A stretch of 64,000 nt of DNA from an uncultured cyanobacterium (GTDB taxonomy: Bacteria > Cyanobacteriota > Cyanobacteriia > CACIAM-69d), in assembly GCA_937883785.1 (NCBI GenBank), contig CALGDE010000039.1:1-64000 (forward strand), read 5' to 3'. The notes beneath the pieces were generated by a model that made no database searches, had not been told where the DNA came from, and was given only the letters and a program-made list of their open reading frames with translations. How positions within the stretch are numbered: the first letter of the stretch is position 1; each line of letters begins with the position of its first letter. Of this stretch, positions 8,664 through 16,818 are shown in pieces. A program made the position numbers and the translations under genes.

Positions 8664-9737
8664 TCACTGAAGAGCGTGAATCAACCGTTGATTTTCCGAG
8701 AGGGTACGCACGGCAATGCGGAAATAGTTGTCCCCCAGCTCCGGAAAGGTGGAGCAATTACGGATGGCAATGCGATCGCCCATCAATAGCGTTTGTTGAA
8801 TCTCCGCCGCCATTGCACTTTTTACCAGCAAATAATTTGCTGCACCTGGATACACGGTCATGCCTGGCAGTTTACTAATCCCATCTTGCAGTTGCCCTCG
8901 CGCCGTCGGCAGCCATTGCCAAGTTTGCCGGGCAAAATCGCGATCGCCCAGGGCTGCTATCCCCGCCACTTCCGCCAGGGCATTAACACACCAGGGATCT
9001 CGCCATTGCTGCCATCGTTTAAGGCGGTCTGGATGGGCGATCGCATACCCCAGCCGCAGCCCTGGAATGCTGTAGAACTTGGTGAGCGATCGCACGATTA
9101 CCAACGAGGGATACTCCGCCACCTGGTCAATCAAACTTTGCTGCTGATCTGGCGGCAAAAAATCTATAAATGCTTCATCGATCGCAACCAAATCCAGCGC
9201 CTCAGCAGTTTCGGCAAGCTGCCCACGGATAGCATCCGCAGACCAGAGACGACCGGTGGGGTTGTGGGGATTATTCAGCAGCAGGGCGCTGTGGGGTTGG
9301 GGTGATCGCGCCCAGGGTAGGTCAAAGTTATCCGGCTCCAGCGATAGGGGAATGGTTGTGATTGGGATATTGAGTGCTTTTAATGCCCGTTCGTAATCGG
9401 CGAAAGCGGGCACCGGTAGGTACACCGTGGCTAGATCGCTGCAATCTCGCGCAATCCAGGTGAAGAGTTCAGCTGCGCCGTTGCCGGGAAATATCCAATC
9501 CGGGTCGATATTGTGGTGTTGGGCGATCACTTCCCGCAGGCGTCTGTAGCTGGGGTCGGGATAGGCGGTTAAAGCCTGCTGACTTTCGATGGCGTTTCGC
9601 AGGGCATCAAGGACGGACTGGGGTGGTCCCAGAGGATTGATGCTGGCGGAGAAGTCGAGGATTTCATCGGGGGCACATTGGGCGATCGCCGCTGCCCAAC
9701 GCAAATTTCCCCCGTGGGTGGGTATGGCAGCCGTCAT
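8664..9737 (-). CDS. cobD: Threonine-phosphate decarboxylase, cobalamin synthesis
   Basis: 357-residue PLP enzyme of aminotransferase fold I. The opening THGGN...DFSASINPLGPP is typical of the CobD/CobC group, which makes aminopropanol phosphate for the nucleotide loop of cobalamin. The PLP lysine sits in RSLTKFYSIPGLRLGY, and the NNPHNPTGRLW motif is present. Histidinol-phosphate aminotransferase is the nearest alternative, but the N-terminal motif favours CobD. It lies 12 bp downstream of the membrane-protein gene at 9750 and is probably co-transcribed with it. No other cobalamin gene is in the window. Confidence 0.88.
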   Translation of the reverse strand: MTAAIPTHGGNLRWAAAIAQCAPDEILDFSASINPLGPPQSVLDALRNAIESQQALTAYPDPSYRRLREVIAQHHNIDPDWIFPGNGAAELFTWIARDCSDLATVYLPVPAFADYERALKALNIPITTIPLSLEPDNFDLPWARSPQPHSALLLNNPHNPTGRLWSADAIRGQLAETAEALDLVAIDEAFIDFLPPDQQQSLIDQVAEYPSLVIVRSLTKFYSIPGLRLGYAIAHPDRLKRWQQWRDPWCVNALAEVAGIAALGDRDFARQTWQWLPTARGQLQDGISKLPGMTVYPGAANYLLVKSAMAAEIQQTLLMGDRIAIRNCSTFPELGDNYFRIAVRTLSENQRLIHALQ

Positions 9738-9749
9738 AACCGTCGAGCC

Positions 9750-10220
9750 CTAGGAATCGCCCTCAGCCTTTCCCGTGCGCCGCCCCAGCTCATAGATGCC
9801 GCAGGACATCACCGCAATAATGCCAACGCTGACGGTCCAGCCAGTGCCTAAACTCCAGGCAATAAACCAGTTCGCGCCAATGCCTGCCAAGAAGAAGGGG
9901 AAAATGCTAAAAATTGACGCGTAAAAGGCGTTTTGGGCTTCGCGGTTTGTTCGGGTGCGCTCGAATTCTTCCTCGGTGGCGTAGAGCGATCGCTCAGCAA
10001 AATCAAACCAGCGGATAATTTGGTCCATCATCCAGTCGCCCACGGGAGATAAGCCCAGGTACAGCGCCAGTGACCAAAGGCAAACTCCAGCGATCGCCTC
10101 GCCGCTGACTTCCACAATAAAGGGCACCCAGTTCGGCAACGGCACCAAAAATCCAATTATATCCAGCGACCTAGCCAGCTCAAAACTACTCAAAACTACA
10201 AACCCCTCAACACTCTCCAC
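9750..10220 (-). CDS. Hypothetical membrane protein (156 aa)
   Basis: Unrecognised family. There are about three hydrophobic segments (roughly residues 35-60, 100-120 and 124-145), separated by a charged loop rich in Glu and Arg (about 75-98). The frame opens with GTG at 10220; no ATG is available before residue 63. It lies 12 bp upstream of cobD in the same direction and divergent from the symporter at 10331. Function unknown; the linkage to cobD may not be meaningful. Confidence 0.75.
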   Translation of the reverse strand: MESVEGFVVLSSFELARSLDIIGFLVPLPNWVPFIVEVSGEAIAGVCLWSLALYLGLSPVGDWMMDQIIRWFDFAERSLYATEEEFERTRTNREAQNAFYASIFSIFPFFLAGIGANWFIAWSLGTGWTVSVGIIAVMSCGIYELGRRTGKAEGDS

Positions 10221-10330
10221 TAGGCTACCGCTTTAATCCAAAACGGTGTGTGTCAATTGATCATGTTCACCGCCGGGATAGCGAACCGGAGTGATTAACT
10301 TGGTTAGCGCTGCTAGAAACGGAACCGCCC

Positions 10331-12094
10331 ATGCAACTCATTGACTGGATTGTTGTACTGCTCTACCTGCTGGCATCCTTGGGCATTGGGCTTTGGTTAT
10401 CCCGCAAGGCGTCGAACAGTTTGGAAGACTTTTTTGTGTCCGGGCGATCGCTCCCCTGGTGGCTATCGGGCACCAGCATGGCGGCCACCACCTTTTCCAT
10501 TGATACGCCGTTGTACGTAGCTGGAGTGGTGGCGACGCGGGGCATTGTGGGCAACTGGGAATGGTGGAGCTTTGCCGTTGCCCACCTGATTATGGTGTAC
10601 GTATTTGCACGGCTGTGGCGGCGATCAGAGGTGGTGACCGACGCGGAGCTGACGGAGCTGCGCTATGGCGGCAAAATGGCCGCGATATTGCGGGCGGTTA
10701 AAGCATTTCTGCTGGCGGTTCCCACCAACTGCATTGGTATTGGCTACGCCATGTTGGCCATGGTGAAGGTGGTGGATGCTCTAAATCTTTGGCAAAGCGT
10801 GGGCGTTGAACCGGCGGACAATTTAAAAGTGTTTAGCGTGGTGGGCGTCAGCTTATTTGTGCTAATTTACACCGGATTCTCCGGGTTATGGGGGGTGGTG
10901 GCGACGGATTTTATTCAGTTTTTCCTCGCCCTGTTTGGTGCAATTGTGGTGGCATGGTTTGCGATCACCGAAGTGGGCGGAATCCCTGAACTGCTGACCC
11001 AAGTGCAGGCAATTGGCACCCAAGACACCCTGGCATTTTTGCCGCTGCAATGGAATAACGGTCCTTTTACGATTCCTCAATGGAGTGACGCAGCGGGCAT
11101 TACGGCGGGCACCTTTGGCGCTTACGTGTTGCTGCAATGGTGGAGTTTTCGCCGCAGCGATGGGGGCGGAGAATTTATTCAGCGTTTGCTGGCTGCCAAG
11201 TCGGAAGCGGAGGCGGAAAAAGCGGCGTGGTGGTTCAATATCCTGCACTACGGCATCCGCACCTGGCCGTGGATTTTGGTGGCGCTTGCAGCAATGGTTT
11301 TGTACCCCAACCTGGAAGATCCTGAACTGGGCTACCCCACCCTAATGCTCGACTTCCTGCCCCCTGCGGTGCTCGGCTTGGTGGTCGCTTCCCTAATCGC
11401 CGCCTTTATGAGCACCGTCTCCACCTCCATCAACTGGGGCGCGTCATATTTAACCAACGACCTCTATCGGCGCTTTATTTCCCCCAACGCTAGCCAATCG
11501 GAGCTGGTGTGGGTGGGGCGGGGTATGTCGCTGCTGGTGACGGTGTTGGGGGCGATCGCCGCCTTTTTTACCGAAGATATTGCCACCGTTTTTCGGCTAG
11601 TGATTGCGATCGGTACCGGTCCTGGCGCGGTGCTAATCCTGCGCTGGTTCTGGTGGCGCGTCAACGCAGCCACAGAGCTAGCCGCCATGGTCGCCGGTTC
11701 CATGATCGGCTTTGCCACCAGCGTGGTGCCCATTTTAAAAATCGACGACTTCGGGCTGCGGCTTCTGGTCACCACCGGACTATCGGCGCTGATTTGGGGA
11801 ACCACCCTACTGCTCACCCCTCCCGAATCAGACGAAACCCTGGACCGCTTCTACGCCAAGGTTCGCCCCGGCGGTCCCGGCTGGTCTCGCCAGCGTCAGC
11901 GCACCAGCATCGTCCCCGCCCAATCCCTTAAGCTCGATCTTCAGCGAGTGGCCGCTAGCCTATTTGTCCTATTCGGCAGCATGTTTGCCCTCGGGGGATT
12001 TTTACTGCTCAAAGGAATAACAGGATTTGTTGCATTGGCGATCGCAGTTATCGCTTTTCAGTGGCTACGAACCCTAAGTCGTCGCGCCCATTAG
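10331..12094 (+). CDS. Sodium:solute symporter (SSS family)
   Basis: 587-residue inner-membrane transporter with about 13-14 hydrophobic segments. The start (WIVVLLYLLASLGIGLWLSRKASN) and the following DFFVSGRSLPWW.SGTSMAATTFSIDTP segment are diagnostic of the SSS family. These transporters import a solute with Na+; the substrate (amino acid, sugar, acetate, proline or urea class) cannot be told from the sequence. It is a single gene, with its promoter in the 110 bp shared with the divergent gene at 10220. Confidence 0.92.
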   Translation: MQLIDWIVVLLYLLASLGIGLWLSRKASNSLEDFFVSGRSLPWWLSGTSMAATTFSIDTPLYVAGVVATRGIVGNWEWWSFAVAHLIMVYVFARLWRRSEVVTDAELTELRYGGKMAAILRAVKAFLLAVPTNCIGIGYAMLAMVKVVDALNLWQSVGVEPADNLKVFSVVGVSLFVLIYTGFSGLWGVVATDFIQFFLALFGAIVVAWFAITEVGGIPELLTQVQAIGTQDTLAFLPLQWNNGPFTIPQWSDAAGITAGTFGAYVLLQWWSFRRSDGGGEFIQRLLAAKSEAEAEKAAWWFNILHYGIRTWPWILVALAAMVLYPNLEDPELGYPTLMLDFLPPAVLGLVVASLIAAFMSTVSTSINWGASYLTNDLYRRFISPNASQSELVWVGRGMSLLVTVLGAIAAFFTEDIATVFRLVIAIGTGPGAVLILRWFWWRVNAATELAAMVAGSMIGFATSVVPILKIDDFGLRLLVTTGLSALIWGTTLLLTPPESDETLDRFYAKVRPGGPGWSRQRQRTSIVPAQSLKLDLQRVAASLFVLFGSMFALGGFLLLKGITGFVALAIAVIAFQWLRTLSRRAH

Positions 12095-12670
12095 CAACCT
12101 TCAAGTCAAAGCTTTTCTCATTAAATTGACGAAAGTCTACATTGATTCTCAGTAAAACCGACGGATAGACAGGCTTAACCGAAAATCGTTGAAAGCCTTA
12201 AAATCCCAGCTATCCCTTGTTATTTTCTATATTCACCAGCTATTCATTTTGCCCTGAAGCAGGCGTAACATTAATCACGCGCCCACTCGTACTTTTATGC
12301 CCTCTACCCCCAAGGACCATTAAAATAGATCCAGCTAGCGCAGAAAAAATAATTAAACAACTTCCATGTTGTTTAACAAGTTTTGTGTTATTAATAAACA
12401 CCGTAACGTTTTGTCGTGACCTGTGCGGATCAACAGACAAGTAAGGATAAAAGCAGTTCGTTTAGACAAGCCTGCAGCCGTAAGGAAGTCTAGTCTAGGG
12501 CTGGAATGTCCGAACTATAGAAATAGTTTGAACTACATCTTTGCTGCTGGGGCGCTAACACGCCTGCGATTCCTAATGAGCGATAGTTACAGTTCACCAA
12601 TATCAATGGTTAGCTCTGGTGTCGAATGTGACATCGTTTCGCCTCCCAGAGTTCCTAACCCACAACAGTA
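12095..12670. other. 576-bp intergenic region before folE
   Basis: No convincing gene. The clearest structure is TTAAACAAC/GTTGTTTAA (12353-12361 with 12368-12376), a perfect 9-bp stem with a 6-nt loop. Read on the minus strand it is followed by a T-rich run, so it looks like a terminator in that direction. The folE promoter must lie in the right half. The region is long for a leader, and I recognise no known riboswitch in it. Confidence 0.45.
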
Positions 12671-13321
12671 ATGACTTTATCTACATCTCGTGAGCTTGCT
12701 CGCGCTGAAGAACTTGAAAAATCTTTGGCTGCGACGACCGAATCGCGTGTCACAGACGAGGATATGCGCCAGGCGGTGCGTACCCTATTAATTGGCTTAG
12801 GTGAAGATCCGGACCGCGAAGGGCTGGTTGGAACCCCCAATCGTGTGGTCAAGGCACTTCAGCATTTGACCTCCGGCTACAACCAATCTCTGGAAAAGTT
12901 GCTGAACAAAGCAATTTTCCACGAAGATTCGAACGAGATGGTGCTGGTGAGGGATATCGATCTATTCAGCTCTTGCGAACACCACATCTTGCCAATTATT
13001 GGCCGAGCCCATGTGGCCTACATTCCCAATGGCAAGGTTATTGGTTTGTCCAAAATCGCTCGAATCTGTGAGATGTACGCTCGTCGCTTGCAAGTTCAAG
13101 AACGTTTGACGTCTCAAATTGCTGATGCGCTGCAAGAGGTTCTACAGCCTCAGGGAGTCGCAGTGGTGGTTGAGGCGACTCACATGTGCATGGTGATGCG
13201 CGGTGTGCAAAAACCTGGTTCCTGGACCACGACCACAGCAATGCGGGGTGAGTTTACGACCAATCAGGACATCCGAAACGAGTACATGGGAATGATTCGC
13301 CACCAAGCGAGCTTCCACTAG
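12671..13321 (+). CDS. folE: GTP cyclohydrolase I
   Basis: 216-residue FolE, catalysing GTP to 7,8-dihydroneopterin triphosphate, the first step to folate and to cyanobacterial pterins. Zinc ligands are visible in [10 protein letters not shown] and in HMCMVMRGV, and the active-site blocks GLSKIARI and QERLT are intact. Length is normal for the type IA enzyme. Single gene, followed by two strong hairpins (13340-13379 and 13391-13451). Confidence 0.97.
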   Translation: MTLSTSRELARAEELEKSLAATTESRVTDEDMRQAVRTLLIGLGEDPDREGLVGTPNRVVKALQHLTSGYNQSLEKLLNKAIFHEDSNEMVLVRDIDLFSSCEHHILPIIGRAHVAYIPNGKVIGLSKIARICEMYARRLQVQERLTSQIADALQEVLQPQGVAVVVEATHMCMVMRGVQKPGSWTTTTAMRGEFTTNQDIRNEYMGMIRHQASFH

Positions 13322-13339
13322 AAGAGTACTTAGTTGGAC

Positions 13340-13379
13340 TCTAAAACGCAGAAGCGCAATGGCTTTTCTACGTTTTAGA
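13340..13379 (+). terminator. Stem-loop after folE, first
   Basis: TCTAAAACG (13340-13348) pairs with CGTTTTAGA (13371-13379), and AGAAGC pairs with the interior GCTTTTCT with a bulge. It starts 19 bp after the folE stop. There is no T-run, so termination strength is uncertain. Confidence 0.5.
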
Positions 13380-13390
13380 CAGTGAAGATC

Positions 13391-13451
13391 TAAATAAACC
13401 TCGCTTGACACGGTTTTCAGGAGCAATGCCGGTTGAGCGAGGTTTTATTTA
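13391..13451 (+). terminator. Stem-loop after folE, second
   Basis: TAAATAAACCTCGCT (13391-13405) pairs with AGCGAGGTTTTATTTA (13436-13451), with one extra T on the right arm. The right arm itself carries the T-rich stretch. Together with the preceding hairpin it probably ends the folE transcript. Further right, to 13700, I see only a 12-bp tandem duplication (GCACCAGGTTTT twice, from 13561) and no credible gene. Confidence 0.6.
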
Positions 13452-13700
13452 GGAGATATGAAATAATGTTGGCAATCTTTGCGCCGTAATTATTCTTGGC
13501 GTAGTCGATATTCCGCTGTGGTTGAGTGCTAGCTGCAAATGTAAAAGCAGCGCCGGCTTTGCACCAGGTTTTGCACCAGGTTTTGTATTGCGTAACCCCA
13601 CCACACACAGCGTTGCTTAAAAGTGATTTTTGTTTGACCATTGGGCTCCCAGTACAAGCAGTCTGAATTGAGAGCCAGCCCTTCTATCCCCTCTTCTCAC

Positions 13701-14897
13701 ATGACCGTGCGATTTTCCTCCCGCCACCCCCAACGTATTATTTTTGCTGCCTGCCTAAGCCTAATTCCCGCCACTTTCACCCCAGCGATCGCCGCAGAGC
13801 CAGCAGATTCGGGGGCATCGAATATCGAGGTTCAAGCGGTGCCTGCTGATGGGGTGTTAGTGGGTCAGGAAAAGACGAACCAGGTTATCTACGTAGATAG
13901 CCGTGCGGGCAGCGATAGCAATATAGGCACCTTTGGTACACCGGTTCGCACCATTACCCAGGCGATCGCCAATGTGCGTCCGGGGATGGTTATTCAGCTA
14001 GCGCCAGGCACCTACAGCGCGGAGACAGGGGAGCAGTTTCCCTTGGAAATTCCCCAGGGAGTGACCTTGCGAGGCAGCGAAACTAGCCGGGGACAGGGGG
14101 TTGAAATTGTTGGCGGCGGGCGGTTTCTAAGTCGTACCCAAGCGGGGCAATCGGTGGCGATCGTCCTGGGGCAGGGTGCCCAGGCAAAAGGAATTACCGT
14201 ATCTAATCCCAACACCCGCGGCACTGGCATTTGGGTGGAAGGGGTAGCAGCGACGGTGACATCGTCCACCCTGTCCGGCAGCCATCGAGAGGGGCTGTTT
14301 ATGGCAGGCAATGCCGATGTAACGGTGCAGAACAGTATTTTTTACCAAAATGGCGGCAACGGCATTGCCGTTACCAAAGGCTCGCGCGGTTTAATTTCTG
14401 GCAATGTGTTTGAATCCACCGGCTACGGTATTGCCATCGGCGATCGCGCCCGCCCCACTCTGCAAAATAACCGCATCATCAATAACCGTGACGGCGTAAT
14501 TATCAACGGCTTTGCCCAGCCAATTTTGCGCGGCAACACCATTGAAAATAACCAAAACGACGGCGTGGTGGTCATTGGCGACGCGGTGCCCGACTTAGGC
14601 TCGGCAGGCAGTCCCGGAGGCAATCAAATCCAGGGCAATGGGCGCAATGCGGTCTTTAACGCCACCCGCAATCAAATTCAATTTCCGTTTTACGGCAACA
14701 CCATTGACGGTCCTGCGCCGGAACAGGTGGCATCCAGCTCTGCCCCTGCCCCCTTTGAAAGTTCCGTGCCGGCTTCAGCCCCCCAAGGTTCTTCCCCCGG
14801 TGACATCATTCCGGTGGTAGAAACAGTACCGGCGCAAGACAGTACGGTGCAAGACAGTGGCAATGATGCAGCAGATAACGGCGGCTGGATTCAGTAA
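13701..14897 (+). CDS. Exported right-handed beta-helix protein (DUF1565)
   Basis: About 398 residues when started at the ATG at 13701. An upstream ATG at 13641 would add 20 residues with no domain and would displace the signal peptide. From 13701 a classical signal peptide is visible (hydrophobic IIFAACLSLIPATFTPA, cleavage after AIA-A). Then come a DUF1565 opening (IYVDSRAGSDSNIGT, with VRTITQAIANVRPG) and repeated parallel beta-helix coils (GNADVTVQNS, GISGNVF-type, NNRDGVIINGF, NNQNDGVVVIGD). A low-complexity Pro/Ser/Ala/Val tail follows. Probably a periplasmic or surface carbohydrate-binding or scaffold protein; no catalytic site is evident. Confidence 0.85.
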   Translation: MTVRFSSRHPQRIIFAACLSLIPATFTPAIAAEPADSGASNIEVQAVPADGVLVGQEKTNQVIYVDSRAGSDSNIGTFGTPVRTITQAIANVRPGMVIQLAPGTYSAETGEQFPLEIPQGVTLRGSETSRGQGVEIVGGGRFLSRTQAGQSVAIVLGQGAQAKGITVSNPNTRGTGIWVEGVAATVTSSTLSGSHREGLFMAGNADVTVQNSIFYQNGGNGIAVTKGSRGLISGNVFESTGYGIAIGDRARPTLQNNRIINNRDGVIINGFAQPILRGNTIENNQNDGVVVIGDAVPDLGSAGSPGGNQIQGNGRNAVFNATRNQIQFPFYGNTIDGPAPEQVASSSAPAPFESSVPASAPQGSSPGDIIPVVETVPAQDSTVQDSGNDAADNGGWIQ

Positions 14898-14944
14898 TGA
14901 CCGCGTTGCTCCCAGCGGAGTGGCGGCGTTTAATAGCCGAGACT

Positions 14945-15682
14945 TTACGTCTGCTCTTCCGCTGGTTCTAGGGTGATTTGCGATCGCCGTGCCACAAAGT
15001 CGGGACCACGGGAGGTGCCCAAGCGAGTTGCGCCTGCCAACAATAAAGCAGCCGCTTCATAGGGATTATGGATGCCGCCAGCAGCTTTAATGCCAATACG
15101 ATCGCGCCCCAGCTCCTTCAGCATTCGCACCTGGTCAACGGTAACGCCCCCCTGCCAGCCAGTGTGAGTTTTAAGGAAAGAGACACCGGCATCCAGGGCA
15201 ATTTCTACGGCGAGCTGAATCTCGTCAGGATCCAACAAATTCATTTCTAAAATCGCTTTAACGCCGCCCTCTGCCGCCTCACAGATTTCTCCCAGCTCTC
15301 GATAAATGGTGTCACTTTGTCCCATCTTTAGCTGCCCTAGGTTAATCATCACGTCCAATTCCCGGGCACCGTTGGCGATCGCCTCCTGAGCCTCAAAAAT
15401 TTTTGCAGCGGAGGTGGTGGCACCGCTGGGAAATCCTATGACCGCGCACACTTGGGGAGACTTGCCCTGGAGTAGCGTCGCCGCCTTTTGAACATGCCAG
15501 GGCATAATGCACACCGTGGCAAAGCCGTACCGTTCCGCCTGCCCACACCACATTTCCAAATGCTCCTCTGTGGCCGCTGGGTGCAACATGGCGTGCTCAA
15601 TGGCGGAGGCAATATCTACCTGTTCCAAATCAATTTGAATCGAATCGTCTGAGCTGTAATCAGCGAAAGAAGGATCTGTCAC
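14945..15682 (-). CDS. deoC: Deoxyribose-phosphate aldolase
   Basis: 245-residue class I aldolase that cleaves 2-deoxyribose 5-phosphate to glyceraldehyde 3-phosphate and acetaldehyde in deoxynucleoside catabolism. The Schiff-base lysine lies in SFLKTHTGW, and the second lysine in GIKAAGGIHNP; MPWHV and ELDVMINLG are also typical. Complete, single gene, convergent with the beta-helix gene at 13701. Confidence 0.96.
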   Translation of the reverse strand: MTDPSFADYSSDDSIQIDLEQVDIASAIEHAMLHPAATEEHLEMWCGQAERYGFATVCIMPWHVQKAATLLQGKSPQVCAVIGFPSGATTSAAKIFEAQEAIANGARELDVMINLGQLKMGQSDTIYRELGEICEAAEGGVKAILEMNLLDPDEIQLAVEIALDAGVSFLKTHTGWQGGVTVDQVRMLKELGRDRIGIKAAGGIHNPYEAAALLLAGATRLGTSRGPDFVARRSQITLEPAEEQT

Positions 15683-15837
15683 GGCTGTGGTTTCAAAGAT
15701 AAAAGAAAGGAAGAGGTCAAGGTACTTTAAATACCTAAATTAAATGCCTAAATAAGCGCCTAAAGGCGAAAAGCTTTATGCAGTGATGAGTACATCAATC
15801 GCCCCACAAGAATCGCCCCACAAAAATCACAGCCAGC

Positions 15838-15965
15838 TAGGGGCTGTTCTCAGTCAAACTCCAAACCCAATCATAACGAGGATTACAGCCAGCCTGTTTG
15901 ATTTGAGAGGGGGTGTACTCCCCACTGTGTAGAGCTTCTGGCGCCTAGCTGAGCACATGCCCTAG
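15838..15965 (+). mobile_element. MITE-like element, copy B
   Basis: 128 bp aligned end to end with copy A. The left end is TAGGGGCTGTTCTCAGTCAA. The right end reads CTAGGGCATGTGCTCAGCTA on the minus strand. The most conserved block is GTGTACTCCCCAC and AGCTTCTGGCG. It lies upstream of deoC in the 719-bp non-coding region 15683-16401 and has no coding capacity. Confidence 0.7.
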
Positions 15966-15977
15966 AAGTTCAGTAGC

Positions 15978-16067
15978 GCTTGAGTTGCTGATACTTGGAT
16001 TGCGGGCGCTTGAATTACGGGCACTTGAATTACGGGCACTTGGGGCATAAGCGTTTGGATCGTAGCT
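15978..16067. repeat. 15-bp tandem repeat, six units
   Basis: Six consecutive 15-mers from 15978, with consensus ACTTGAATTACGGGC. The units at 16008-16022 and 16023-16037 differ at only one position, and the outer units are diverged. The array begins 12 bp after MITE copy B. It cannot encode protein because the unit contains stops in several frames. Confidence 0.75.
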
Positions 16068-16209
16068 TTAATTAATGACGCCCCTTAAGGTACCGAAAAC
16101 AGGATTACACTGAATCGCTGAAAACATGCAACAACATTGCAGGCAAGTCAGGGGAAATTGCGCCGCCTGCGGCGTAGTTATCAACGTCAGTTCAACGAAA
16201 AGCCACCGT

Positions 16210-16316
16210 TACCAAGGGGGGGATCCTCTGAGGCTTGAGCCGGTAGCGGGGAGTCTTGATAACGGGGCGTAAGGTAAGGATCCCCCCTCAGTCCTCCCTT
16301 GATAAGGGGGAAAGTA
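16210..16316 (+). repeat. REP-like palindromic repeat, copy 1
   Basis: An element with outward-facing related arms: ACCAAGGGGGGGATCCT on the left and GGATCCCCCCTCAGTCC then TCCCTTGATAAGGGGGAAAG on the right. The same arrangement recurs in the same orientation at about 18378-18488. Such GATCCCCC / AAGGGGG repeats are common between genes in cyanobacteria (established knowledge). Here it lies about 90 bp before the gene at 16402. Confidence 0.6.
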
Positions 16317-16401
16317 GAGTTGAGCTAATTTTGTGACAGCGAGCTGACGTTATCAGCTCCGCGTTGGAGCAATCAGATTGGCGACAGAAGGTTCACAGCA
16401 T

Positions 16402-16797
16402 ATGAAGGCAGCTAAATTCTTAGTTTATGCGGCGGGGCTTTTTTTTGTCCTTTACGGAGTCGCTTTCGCACTGTTCCCAGTGACACTGTCTGTGTGGGTA
16501 ACCGGCGGGAGCCCAAGCACCTCGTCCGGGGTCATTGATCTCAGAGCTACCTATGGAGGCATGTCCGTTGCTGTGGGAGCCATCCTCCTGATCCTTGGGT
16601 TTCATGGGGAGTGGATTTCACTGGGATTGTGGGCGATCGCCATTGTTCTTTTGGCGATGGCTGCCACCCGAATATTGGGAATTATTTTAGACGGATCGCC
16701 AAACCTAGTTATGTATATTTACCTCGCCGCCGAGTTGCTTTTTGCCAGTCTCGCTTTGTATCTGAGAAGCCACGCTCAGGATGGCAACGCAACCTAG
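16402..16797 (+). CDS. DUF4345-like small membrane protein
   Basis: About 131 residues with four predicted membrane helices, starting MKAAKFLVYAAGLFFVLYG. The pattern LRATYGGMSVAVGAILLILG is typical of DUF4345 proteins, whose function is unknown. I chose the ATG at 16402, with AGAAGG at 16386-16391 eleven bases upstream. A TTG at 16378 would add eight residues. It is convergent with the amidase gene at 16819. Confidence 0.8.
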   Translation: MKAAKFLVYAAGLFFVLYGVAFALFPVTLSVWVTGGSPSTSSGVIDLRATYGGMSVAVGAILLILGFHGEWISLGLWAIAIVLLAMAATRILGIILDGSPNLVMYIYLAAELLFASLALYLRSHAQDGNAT

Positions 16798-16818
16798 AAA
16801 ACGCAAAGCCCTTAGCCC

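Noticed and set aside
12217-12444. 75-codon frame upstream of folE
   Set aside because: It crosses the 9-bp palindrome, has random-looking composition and no start signals.
13417-13641. 74-codon minus frame between folE and the beta-helix gene
   Set aside because: It includes the right arm of the folE terminator and a 12-bp tandem duplication; no ribosome-binding site and no family resemblance.
15978-16067. CRISPR array
   Set aside because: The units are 15 bp, directly abutting and without spacers, and no cas gene is in the window.
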